Assembly (NCBI GenBank): GCA_945910005.1
Contig: OX246741.1
Location: 6,075,788 to 6,139,787 of the forward strand
Direction: 5' to 3'
Length of the DNA stretch: 64,000 bases
DNA from: Isoperla grammatica
Taxonomy: Eukaryota; Arthropoda; Insecta; Plecoptera; Perlodidae
The notes below the pieces were generated by a model that was not told the origin of the DNA, ran no database searches, and saw only the letters and a list, made by a program, of their open reading frames with translations. Shown here in pieces: positions 49,462 through 61,341 of this stretch (positions are counted from its first letter, which is position 1; each line of letters starts with the position of its first letter). Made by a program: the position numbers and the translations under genes.

Positions 49462-52248
49462 TCAATACAGGGTGCATTTGGCCGCACTCTGCTCCATACA
49501 GTCCCGGCTCGACCTGCTGAAGTGAAGGTCCTCCTTGCATTGGTACAGATTTGGGACGCCTGCCTTGCAGAGGTAGTAGAAGTGGCAGTTAGTCTCGTGG
49601 GGTAGACGGACGACGTCGTTAACGTCCTCCACTTCGGGGCAGGAGTCACATCCGGCGACCTTCGCGCTCATGCAGACCCTCTTCGTGGGGCTGAACTCGT
49701 CGCTGGGCATGCACGAGTAGAGGGTGGGTTTACCCTTCTCGCAGCGGTAGTAGAAGACGCAGTTGGTCTCGTGGGGGTAGCGGACGATCACGTTGGGGTC
49801 TTCAATGGGGGGGCACTGGTTGTCGGTGCCGGGGCTCGCGGTGGTCGTGGTGGAAGCGGTGGTTGTGGAAGTCGTGGAAGTGGAAGAGGAGGTTGTAGTG
49901 CTGCTTCCCTCGGTAGGAGGAGTAGAACCGGATGTCGTTGAGATCGTCGATGTGGATGTGGATGTGGTCGGCGTCGTGACGGTCGTGGTGGAGGCGGAGT
50001 CACAGTCGGCGTTGGCGGGAAGGACGCAAGTTTCTAGTGCGACGCTCCACCACAAACCGGCCGGGCAGTCTTGCAAGATGGCGATACCGTTAGAACAAGT
50101 GTAGTACTTGGAACAGTCGGTAGGATGCGGTTGGTGGTCGGGGCTGCCCGCGCTGCAGTCCACGTCTGCGCACGCGCCGTATGCGACTAGCGCCAGAATA
50201 GTGAAGCTCAACAGTCCTGGAACAAAACATTGAAAAATTAGATTGTTTCCATGAGAAAATGTCCCTAGTTTTGAAACCATCTTCACATTGTGGTAAGAAT
50301 TTGGACACATATGAGGAGTAAATTGTGTTTTAAAAAAATTCGACCTTATTGTCTACCCAATCAGTTACAGGAAATGATTTTCAGAGAGGTAACTTACACA
50401 ATTTATCATGTGCTTCGTTACTATGGCAGCTGCTAAGTCAAGATAGAGGGTTACTTCTCGATTATACAATATACCACGGCTCATATACTGTAGTGTGTTC
50501 TTGAAAGATATTGAGCACTCATGCAAAATGGAGCTTCACATTCATTAAATATGCAAATTAACGCTGTTGCTTACGTACCTTAATTACTAACTACAAAATT
50601 AATAAAACCTTTCACCTGGCTGGCTCCTCACTGTCAACCTGATACGCGATGTTCGATTTAAACAATTTCTATTCACGTTTTGGATAATGAAAGTTTACAC
50701 TTTGTTAAAAGTATGATGGAATAGCATGTGTTGTGTGTGTTGTATTTACAAGGACAAACATTGAGTGGGACATGAAACAAAATTCAAATTTTTTGAGAAC
50801 GACTGAAACTTAATGTTTTATTTGGTGTCAAATGAATGCAGTGAAGTTTATTCCCAACATGGATGAATGTATAGCAAGGCCATGAAAGAGAAAATATCGT
50901 TTTCAGTAATAAAATATAATATACATTTCAATTTGTTATTGAGATGGGTTTATTAATAATCTCTAGCATGCAAGTACTGTAAATTCTTTCTCAACTAACA
51001 TAAACAACCTTTGGATCTCTCTTGTAGCTACCAGAACGTACACATTTGTCTTACAAAAATTGCTTCTTATTTTACCTTGAACTTAACAATCTTAACAGGC
51101 AATATCAATTGTATTGTTGTTTTCTTGTACTTGATAGTCTATACTTGACAAATCAATTGACAAAACAAGGCAACACTTATCCGCCAACACATCTCAAGGT
51201 TATGATAAGAGATTAGGGCGCCTTGTTGTGTGCTGTCATGTTATCGAAATATTATTTATCTTGCTTCAAGAGGTTATTTTGTTTATCTACACTCATGTAT
51301 AGTGAAGAACATATTATGTGAACGAAGTACGAACCAATACGTTTTAAAACAAATACACGTAATGTAGGCCTACACGTTTAATTGACGTATTGACCGTTTG
51401 TTTTGAAGTTATGTGTATTATTTATTATTATTATTTTATCCTCGCACAACTTAAAAAACAGAAACACAAAGGATGTAATAATGAAACACATAACAACAAT
51501 CACCAAATGAAATAAATAACAATATGAATTAAAAGGAAATGTGTCACAGAAACGACACGTTTTATCAAAAGTAAAAGTATACATATATAGCTCACATTCC
51601 CATAGGATGATATGTTGTAGAAATTTGCTTCAATCGCAGCAGTTAAAGAGTATTTGTGCAAGTCAACTCTTTAGTTTAGGTTGGCATTAGATAGGGCTCA
51701 TAATATGTTACCATGCTACCACCAGTTCTGACATGTGTTTGACAAGATTTGTATTATTTTTTTCACATTTTCATTATTATAATAGTATAATTGATTAGTT
51801 ACTTGAAAAAACCTTTATACATAATCTAACGACCTATCCTCTCCTAGGCATTCAATTAACGAAGAATCAATGCCAATATATATTTACAGCGCGAAATTTC
51901 AGTTGATTCTCTTCAACAATACCAAAATAATATAACAATTTCTGTCAATGCAATCTATCTATGCATGGATTAATTTTCAATCTGTCTAGTTTTGGCTATA
52001 GATTAGATGTAGTAATCATCGTTAATGTCCATGTCTTAACTCCATCGCAATCAATCACAATAGTAATTGATTGTTACAACTTTTGTCTTAAAACTTATAA
52101 AACCTTGTTACTAAATAGTTCAAAACAATCCAAATATGTTCAGTTTATTTTAAATATTACCAATATCAAATTTGGCACGGTTTTAATATTAACATTAGTA
52201 TTTCTACTTAAACATCCTTATAATAATGAATGCTCCCTTACCCTTCAT
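49462..52248 (-). CDS. Gene H: secreted chitin-binding protein, three CBM14 domains
   Basis: Exon 1 is ATGAAGG (52248-52242) with a GTAAGG donor; exon 2 is 50216-49462 after TTCCAG. The 253-residue product opens MKGLLSFTILALVAYGACA (signal peptide). Six-cysteine domains lie near residues 23-74, 138-193 and 196-251, with a 63-residue linker of almost only Ser and Thr between the first two, a likely O-glycosylation region. The last two are the FSPTKRVC-type pair also found in A-C, E and I. AATAAA (minus) at 49410-49415. It is paired head-to-head with gene I in an inverted duplication. The longer frame reaching 50310 is intron read-through. Predicted extracellular chitin binding. The intron (50217-52241) shows only AT-rich DNA. 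Confidence 0.87.
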
Positions 52249-52327
52249 GTTGGTAGTGAGAAACCTTGTTGAGTTGAGTTATTCCACCCAAGTAACTGTT
52301 TTCTCAGAAACTATCTGTTATATATCC
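52249..52327 (-). promoter_or_regulatory. Core promoter and 5' leader of gene H
   Basis: GATATATAAC on the minus strand at 52327-52318, about 70 bp before the ATG. The leader is almost identical to that of gene I, and has no AGTGAT hairpin. Confidence 0.65.
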
Positions 52328-55147
52328 CAGTGAAATCAAATAAATGGGATTCCCTTTATCAGTATGACATAAAACCCATTAATCACAGTTTACAATCTTC
52401 AGAGATCTGCAACTCAATGCCAACTCTTCAGACGTGAATAAAGGTCAAGTTTTTCAAATACCGTTGGTATATCGCATTTTTTGTCGATTAGATTTTATCA
52501 TCTAAATACGAGTAAATAATGACAATAAACTATGAAGTAGATATTGTTTTGGCCTAAATCCGCCTTATGTGTTTTGATGACAGATTTAAGAAGGATTTTG
52601 GTTTGACTTGTTTTGTTTTTATTCACAGTTCAGGTTCAACCTGCCCAAACTTCGTCAAAATACTACTATTAATATAATTTTGTTTTTTATTTATTTATGT
52701 TTATAAAAACAATTAAAACGGGATTGTCAGAGGTTAGAATCGAGCCGAATCTATGATGTCATGCAGATAGAGATAATAAGGTAGTCAATGAGAGATTTCG
52801 TCACCACAAGGTCAACTTCGTCAGTATTTTTTGTATTTTATTTTGGTGTTTTTTATTCTAGTGAATTATATTGTAGAATTTGAATACATAGAGTGGAGGG
52901 GTGGGGTGGGGGGGGGGGTTAAAGGAGAGGTATTACATTAACCCGGCACCACCACCAAAACACATAATATTAACGGTTACAATCAGTCCCGGTATTTAAA
53001 CCGCTCTAAATTACCGGTTTTTAATCAATTTAAGTAATAATAACAATGATAATAATAAAATAACCCCATCGTAAACGAGAGAAAATATCACCTTGTCGTT
53101 GCGTAAGCATTCAAGTTGTACGAGACATATGACTTATATATTTTATTATTATGGTTATTATTCTGGTTATTCATATATGGGTTTAATAAATAAAATAACA
53201 ACACTTTTATTGTAATATTATAAATTTATATTCATTAATGTATTCTTGAGATATTATTAAAATAGAGTAGTTCTGTTTGGTTTTATTAAATTGGATGCGT
53301 TGATATTCGACTTGTATTTAAACACATATGTGTTGTTTCGATTGTTTTCTCAAATATCCACCAGCAACATGATGTGTCTGTTATTCATACCAACGCAGAT
53401 GATCTGACAATAACAACAGTTACAATCAAAGAGGTTTTACATCACACAAGACACACACTCGGTTGGTAAAACATGTTATTTATGTATCTTTATATTTTTA
53501 TTTGTGCATTTCCAATGTTTCTACAAACAAAACGCATTGATTGTAAAGACTGTATTTATCTGTTACCAAACGCTCGGTTTCTCACTTTGATGAAAACCTT
53601 TGAGTGTCGCACTAACTGTTATATAGAATTATGATACAGATAATCATTAATCGATCAACTTTGTGGGCTGACTTACATTTACTGCAATCATATTTAATCC
53701 CAATCTACATAATAATTATATATACAACCATTTTATTGCATCAATGATGGATGTATACAAAACCAAAAGGCAATTTATAACTGATATAAAACATGCATAT
53801 TACATGACATTCTAGTCATAGATATAAGACAAATTATAAAGACAGTAAATCACATTATATTTTTCCTATGCGCATTCTTGTCGACGAATTATCTCTAATA
53901 AATCAAATGTTTCCTAGTCTGCCTACCCATTCTTGTAATATATGGTTTACAGTGAACGTATTCTCTTAAATTGTGAACGTATCCAAAGACGTGTATAGAT
54001 TATGAGTTATATATGTAGCCATGAAATAGTTGCAACTTTTCCTATTTCTAAACGATGAGTTTTGGTTGAACGCCTGTCTACTATATAAGGGGACATTTAG
54101 AGGGCAGTGCAATTGAAGGCTACGTTGGGCCGTTTGTAATTATTCGTACCAATCTAGTGCGACCTTCGTTCACGTCTTGTAATTACTGGAATATTTGGTG
54201 TCAATTGAATTGGTCGAAATGTGCCCAACAAAGAGACGGCCATGGGAGAAGTATCAATCATGCCGGTCAAATTAGCCAGTTACTCATGACAAAGTGACAG
54301 AAGTGGACAAAGGGTGGTAGTACAGCCACCAGTACGTGCTCAACTAATTTAGGGTTGCTACGAGTAAGGAGGCCCTGCGCATTGTGAGTAGCCTCACATC
54401 TCTAGGAATGGTGGATTTAAACCATCCATACTGCTCAAGACTTATCCATGAACTTTGTGGTATACCCCACTATGTTCAGGGAGTTTATCTCTTTGACCTA
54501 AAAATAATATTTTATTGACGTTACTCGTGGTCACGTGGTCTAGTTTCTATTTAACTAATAAATAACCGTATATCGACTTGGCCCATTGAGGGAAATAACT
54601 TTAAATGTATCGTTTTTCTTACTTTTAAATTCTCTTTTATTTTCGTCATCAGGGCAAAACATCCCAAAACAAGTAGCTAGATATATGACTGTGACAGATG
54701 CGGTTAGTTAAATTTACCAAATTTGCATGGATCACATTTAAGAGTGTATCGTTAGTATGTTTCCTTAGAAGTGTCGTATATTAATTGTCATATTGTTAAG
54801 CTAAAATTCGATCAAGGTTGTTAATTGATATTTTGTATGTATACATACGTAAGCTACACAAACCTATACGCAAAAACATGTAAAATAAATCAATATGCAT
54901 ATACCGAAACAATGCTCAATTTACATGATGCCACAACCAGCACACACATAAACTGCAAAGTGATGTGAAATAAATAAGAGCATGATGGTATCATAATGTT
55001 ATACAACACGCATACAGTTTTCATGTTGAGCGATGTGACAATGTATATGCACGCTTGTATACGCTGAAACCGTCATTAAAATGAATATTACATGTATATG
55101 TATATTATTTTCGAACACTATCGGGGCTTATTTATATTGATAAGGGC

Positions 55148-55320
55148 GTTATACTTACATTACATGGTTGAATACTTTCGTCAAACTTATTGAATTCAAA
55201 GACAAAAAAGCATCAATTACTGAAGCTACATTGTTGCAGTTTTCTAACAAACTGTTTTTGATTCCATTTTGTTCTTGAATTCAATAAGTTTGCCGAAAGT
55301 ATTGAGTCGTGTTATGTCGG
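55148..55320. mobile_element. Foldback insertion in the first direct-repeat copy
   Basis: Two inverted segments (TTTCGTCAAACTTATTGAATTC and its mirrored GAATTCAATAAGTTTGCCGAAA, split by about 60 bp) lie in a block absent from the second copy, which reads straight across at about 61138-61146. The extent is uncertain by several bases. Confidence 0.5.
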
Positions 55321-55346
55321 CATTACTCAATCAGTTGTTTTTCCTC

Positions 55347-55360
55347 GTTGCAATGGCAAC
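55347..55360. promoter_or_regulatory. X-box-like palindrome (RFX-type), copy 1
   Basis: GTTGCAATGGCAAC matches the RFX-factor X-box consensus GTTGCYATGGCAAC at all but one central position. It is about 380 bp upstream of the gene I start. Confidence 0.4.
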
Positions 55361-55663
55361 TTAAACAAATCACAAGTACACCTGACCAATGCGACGGTCT
55401 AGTCCACATGCGCCGATTGTTGTTATCAAACTACATCGCTATCACGTGTTCAGCAATCAAGAACGTTCTAGAAACTTCTGTTAAACGTGTGTTAGATTAC
55501 CATGAAAGTACCAGTGCTCAGCTCGCTATTGGACTGGGACTCGAAAAACTTAACTGCAAAAACAGCGTTTGCATTACGTTGCAATTTTAGAAGATTGTAA
55601 ACTGTGAGTAATGGGTTTTATGTCATACTGATAAAGGGAATCTCATTTATTTGATTTCACTGG

Positions 55664-55741
55664 GATATATAACGGATAGTTTCTAAGAAAACAGTTACTT
55701 GGGTGGAATAACTCAACTCAACAAGGTAACTCACTACCAAC
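55664..55741 (+). promoter_or_regulatory. Core promoter and 5' leader of gene I
   Basis: GATATATAAC at 55664-55673, then a leader nearly identical to gene H up to the ATG. It contains AAGGTAACT, a potential splice donor not present in gene H (AAGGTTTCT). Confidence 0.65.
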
Positions 55742-58192
55742 ATGAAGGGTAAGTAAACATTCATTATTATAAGGATTAAGTGGAAATACTACTGTTAATA
55801 TTAGAACCGCGCAAAATTTGATATTAAGAATATTTAAAATAAACTGAACATATTTGGAATGTTTATATGTATTAAGTGACAAGGTTGTATCAGTGTTAGG
55901 ACTAAAGTTCATGAAACAATCAATTACTATTGTGATTGATTGCGATGCAGAAAATAAGACACAATTTTTGTAAGACGAATATGTTCGTTCTGCTAGCTTC
56001 AAGTAAGATTCAGATTCAGATTCAGATTCAGATTTCAGACAATTTTACTCTCAACACAGAATACATACATGTTACTAAAAAGTGGCTATTTATACAAAGT
56101 TTCAGAAGCCTGCAAAGTCATGGAGACTTGAGTGCAGGCCATTTACAAAATAGTGCACAATATTAATTTTGTCAGATGGCGACAATAGGCATACTTGAAA
56201 GGAAAATTGTGTGATAATACAATTGATACAATTATAGCTAGAACTAAATGTATTGGGGGAAGTTAGTAGACTGATGTTAAAGACGGTGTAAAAATACAAG
56301 TTTAAAAAAGGTGTGGTTTACAAATCAGGCATTTTGTTTACAAACAAACGCTGCTTATGGACTAAAATTTTGTAATTTGTAATATATTATAATATACCGG
56401 TAAACAATACAGTTAAAGAATTAAGGTTATTATAAGGAAACATTTCCAATATGTATAATTTACAGTACTTGCATGCTAGAGATTATTAATAAACCCATCT
56501 CAATAACAAATTTATACGTATATTATATTTAAATATTGTTAACGATATTTTCTTTCAATTCCTTGCTACACCATACCATGTTGAGAATAATTTACACTGC
56601 ATTCATTTGACACCAAATAAATCATTAAGTTTCAATTGTACTCGAAAAATTTGAATTTTGTTTCATTTCCCACTCAATTTTTGTCCTTGTAAATACAACA
56701 CACAAAACATGCTATTATATCATAGTTTTAACAAAGTGTAAATATTAATAATTCAAAACGTGAATAGAAATTGTTAAAATCGAACATCGCGTATCAGGTT
56801 GACAGCGGGGAGCCAGCTAGGTGAAAAATATCATCAATTTTATAGTTTGTAATTCAAGTATGTAAGCAACAGCGTTAATTTGCATATTTAGTGAATGTGA
56901 AGCTCCATTTTGAATGAGTGCTCAATATCTTTCAAGAACACACTACAATTGGAGCCGTGGTATATTGTATAATCGAGAAGTAACAATCTATCTTGACTTA
57001 GCAGCTGACATAAGGTTTGTTCGTTTGTCCTGCCTCAACAGGAGTATTTTACGCCGGGAATAATCCGGAAATACGTCATTGTAACGGATATTTGAGTAGA
57101 AATAACAGTTTCTCCCACTTGGACCAAAAAGAAACAGAGTTGTCACAGTTGAGATCGTTTCAGTTGTTCCTCTTACTCCTACTCGGGAAGCACCGGTGTA
57201 AAAACCTTACTCCCATCACAGTTGTTGTAAGTTACCACTGCACAAAAGACTTGTCGCAGCTACTCCCATCACACTTACTCCAGGACAGAAAAACCGGGTT
57301 TTCGTAATACTGTACTCCTGGAGTAATGATCAAAGGACAAACGAACAAAGCTAAAGTAACGAAGGAGGACATGACAAATTGTGTAAAGTACTCCACTGAA
57401 AATAATTTATTGTAACTGATTAGATAAACAATAAAGTCAACTTTTTTCAAAACACAATTTAATCCTCATATGAGTCCAAATTCTTACCACAATGTGAAGA
57501 TGGACGTTTTCAAAACTAGGGACATTTTCTCGTTGAAACAATCTAATTTTTGCCAATATTTTTTTCCAGGACTATTTAGCTTCACTATTCTGGCGCTAGT
57601 CGCATACGGCGCGTGCGCAGACGTCGACTGCAGCGCGGGCAGCCCCGACCACCAACCGCATCCTACCGACTGTTCCAAGTACTACACTTGTTCTAACGGT
57701 ATCGCCATCGTGCAAGAGTGCCAGCCCGGTTTGTGGTGGAGCGTCCAACAAGACACTTGCGTTCTTCCTGCCAACACTGACTGCGACGCCACCTCTACCA
57801 CGACCACCGCGAGCCCCAGAACCGACAACCAGTGCATCCCCATTGAAGACCCCAACGTGCACGTCGATTACCCCCACGAAACCAACTGCAACTGGTACTA
57901 CCGCTGCAAGGAGGGTATACCCACCCTCTACAAGTGCTACACGCTCACCGAACACTTCAGCCCTACAAAGAGGGTCTGCATTAGCGCGAAGGTCGCCGGA
58001 TGTGACTCCTGCCCCGAGGTGGAGGACGTTACCGACGTCGTCCGTCTACCCCACGAGACTAGTTGCCACTTATACTACCTCTGCAAGGCCGGCGTCCCCA
58101 ATCTGTACCAATGCAAGGAGAACCTTCACTTCAGCAGATCGAGCAGGGAATGTATGGAGCAGAGTGCGGCCAAATGCACCATGTTTGATTGA
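55742..58192 (+). CDS. Gene I: secreted chitin-binding protein, three CBM14 domains
   Basis: Exon 1 is ATGAAGG (55742-55748) with a GTAAGT donor; exon 2 is 57570-58192 after TTCCAG. The 209-residue protein (MKGLFSFTILALVAYGACA..) has a signal peptide and six-cysteine domains near residues 23-74, 91-147 and 150-205. It is the paralogue of gene H but has only a 16-residue Thr linker where H has 63 residues. Its second domain has one extra residue between Cys 3 and Cys 5. Several substitutions near the aromatic positions also separate it from H. The stop lies in a GATT microsatellite (58183-58210). AATAAA at 58252-58257. Predicted extracellular chitin binding. The intron (55749-57569) is AT-rich and shares blocks with the gene H intron. 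Confidence 0.87.
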
Positions 58193-58299
58193 TTGATTGA
58201 TTGATTGACATCTGCTGTGATTGTTACATTCTCAGTGTAAAAAGTTACAAAAATAAACATCAAACTATCTTCTATCCTCATGTACACTCATTATGGACC

Positions 58300-58565
58300 T
58301 ATAAGATTGAATTAAGTTTAACGACGTACTCGACAGCTAGGTCATATGACGTCGGGGGGTCATTGGAGGAAAGAGACAAGGACGATTATTATTTAAGGAT
58401 TTAAAAGGAGGGAAGAGAAAGGGGACCACCTCATTGTATCGCTTCTTACAATCACCAGAGACATACCCTGCGCATAATTCTATCCCGGGCCCAGACGGGG
58501 GTAGAACGAAAGCAAGGTCATCAATCAAAGTACCGGTAAATCAAATGAGGCACCGGTACCGTAGA
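58300..58565 (-). repeat. SINE-like repeat in the 3' flank of gene I
   Basis: Inverted copy of the repeat at 49130-49362, ending at AGTTTAACGACGTACTCGAC near 58312. Confidence 0.45.
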
Positions 58566-58979
58566 TGACAACTGAAACTGTGTGAGATGAATATGAGTAC
58601 TGTTGCTTTTATTCATAAGAATAAGATTAAGAATAAGAACAAGAATAAGATTCCTATCCTAGGTTATCGTCTTGAGAATGAGAAGATCAGGAATCCAGGA
58701 GTCCTCCGGCAATCAATGTTATATGCGTTTACAAACACGTATTTACTACGTTGATTGATGGAAGACTGTTTATGTAATAACATAGGTAGTGCAATGCATG
58801 TATCTATGTAAAACGTAAAAAGCAGTCTGTTTATGCATTAATTCGCAATCTGATTGAAAAATGAACACTCTTCTTCATTTATTCACGTATCTCCCTCCCT
58901 CTCGTTCTCCCCCAATCCCTTACCTCCCCTCCCCTCCCCCCATCCGTCTCTCCAGAAACCAATTCTAAGTAATTATATT

Positions 58980-61325
58980 TAAAGGAACGGTATTGTATAA
59001 ACCCGGCCCCTCCACCATAACACCTTACATTAACGGTTACAATAAGAAATTACCGGTTTGTAATCAATTTAAGTAATAAAAATAATTACCCACATGGAGA
59101 ACGAGAAAACATATCACTTGTCGTTGCATCAGCAATACAGACTCACCAATACATATTAGTAATATATTTTATTAATATGGTTATTATTTTGATTATGATA
59201 AATGGGTTTAATAAATAAACTAACAGAACAATGTTATTAAAAATATATTTTCAGTAACGCATTCTTGAATAGAGTAGTTCGGCGTGGTTTTATTAAATTG
59301 GATGCGTTGATATTCAACTTGTATTAAAACACATTTGTGTTGTTTCGATTGTTTTCTAAAATATCCACCAGCAAAATGATGTGTTTGTTATTCATACCAA
59401 CGCAGATGATCTGACAATAACAACAGTTACAATCAAAGAGGTTTTACATCACACAAGGCACACTCGGTTGGTAAAACATGTTATTTCTGTATCTTTATAT
59501 TTTTATTTGTGCATTTCCAATGTTTCTATACAAACAAAGTGCATTGATTAGAATGACTGTATTTATCTGTTATTAAACGCTTGGTTGCTCACTTTGATGA
59601 AAACCTTTGAGTGTCGCACTAACTGTTATATAGAATTATGATACAAATAATCATTAATCGATCAACTTTGTGGGTTGACTTACATTCAGTGCAATCATAT
59701 TTAAACACAATCTACATAATAATTATATATACAGCCATTTTATTTCATCAATGATGGATGTACACTAAACCAAAAGATGGGCAATATATAAGGAAACGCA
59801 TATTATACTTGGCATTTCTAGTCGTAGATATAAAAAAAATTATAACGGCAGTAAATCACATTATATTTTTCCTATGCGCATTCTTGTCGACGAATGATCA
59901 CTAATAAATCACATGTTTCCTAGTCTGCCTACCCATTCTTGTAGTATATGGTTTACAGAGAACGTATTCTCTTAAATTCTGAACGTGCCCAAAGAAGTGT
60001 ATAGATTATGAGTTATATATGGAGACATGAAATAGTTGCAACGGTTCCTATTTCTAAATAATGCGTTTTGGTTTGACGCCTGTTTACTATAAGGGGACAT
60101 TTAGAGGGCCGTGCAATTGAAGGTTACGTTGGGTCGTTTGTAATTATTCGTACCAATCTAATGCGACCTTTGTTCGTCTTGTAATTACTGGAATATTTGA
60201 TGTCAATTGAATGGGTCGAAATGTGCCCAACAAAGAGACGCTCATGGGAGAAGTATCAATCATGCCGGTCAAATTGGCCAGTTACTCGTGACAAAGTGAC
60301 AGAAGTGGACAAAGGGTGGTAGTACAGCCACCAGTACTCGCTCAACTAATTTAGGGTTGCTACGAGTAAGGAGGCCCTGCGTATTGGAAGCAGCCTGAAA
60401 TCTCTAGGAATGGTGAATTTAAACCATCCATTCTGCTCAAGACATATACTTAAACTTTGTGGTACCCACTATGTTACAGGATTTTATTTCTTTGACCTAA
60501 AAATAATATTTTATTGACGTCACTCGTAGTCACACGGTCTAGTTTCTATTTAACTATTTCATAACCTTATATCGACTTGGCCCATTGAGGGAAATAACTT
60601 TAAATATATTGTTTTTCTTACTTTTAAATTCTCTTTTATTTTCGTCATCAGGGCAAAACATCCCAAAACTAGTAGTCAGATATAAGACAATGTGACAGAT
60701 GCGGTTTGTTAAATTTATCAAAATTTGCGTAGGTTACATTTAAGAGTGTATCGTTAGTATGTTTCCTTAGAAGTGCCGTATGATTGCCGTATTGTTAGTT
60801 AAAATTCGGTCAAGGTTGTCAATTGATACTGTGTATGTATACATACGTCAGTTACACAAACCCATACACAAAAACATGTAAAATAAATCAATATGCATAT
60901 ACGGAAACAATGCTCAATTCATTTGATGCCATAACCTGCACACACATAAACTGCAACGTGATGTGAAATAAAACGAGAGCATGATGGAATCATAATGTTA
61001 GACAACACGCATACAGTTTTCATGTTGAGCGATGTGACAATGTATGCACGCTTGTATACGCTGACCGTTATTAAAATGAATAATACATGTGTATGTATAT
61101 TCGTTTCAAACACCATTGGAGCTTATTTCCATTAATAAGGGCGTTACTCGATCAGTTGTTTATTTCGTTGCTATGGCAACTTAAACAAATCACAAGTACA
61201 CCTGACCAATGTGACAGTCTTGTCCGCATGCGCCAACTATTGTTATCAAACTACATCGTTATCACGTGTTCAGCAATCAAGAACGTTCTAGAAACTTCTG
61301 TTAAACGTGTGTTCGATTACTATCA
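58980..61325. repeat. Second copy of the 2.4-2.6 kb direct repeat
   Basis: Matches about 52920-55510 with small indels and lacks the 170-bp foldback. Includes an X-box-like site at 61167. No gene seen; a short open frame around 61180-61341 is shared with the first copy but unsupported. Confidence 0.65.
61167..61180. promoter_or_regulatory. X-box-like palindrome (RFX-type), copy 2
   Basis: GTTGCTATGGCAAC is an exact match to the RFX X-box consensus. No family gene starts downstream within the window. Confidence 0.4.
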
Positions 61326-61341
61326 GAGTGAATTGTTATGA

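Larger units (their letters stand above)
52406..55584. other. Spacer between divergent genes H and I, mostly first copy of a direct repeat
   Basis: About 52920-55510 matches 58980-61325 in direct orientation (for example TCTGTTATTCATACCAACGC near 53376). No gene seen. It carries an X-box-like site and a foldback insertion, listed separately. Confidence 0.6.

Noticed and set aside
55309..55590. 93-codon frame shared with 61087-61341
   Set aside because: It starts inside an insertion and ends differently in the second copy; no domain is recognised.
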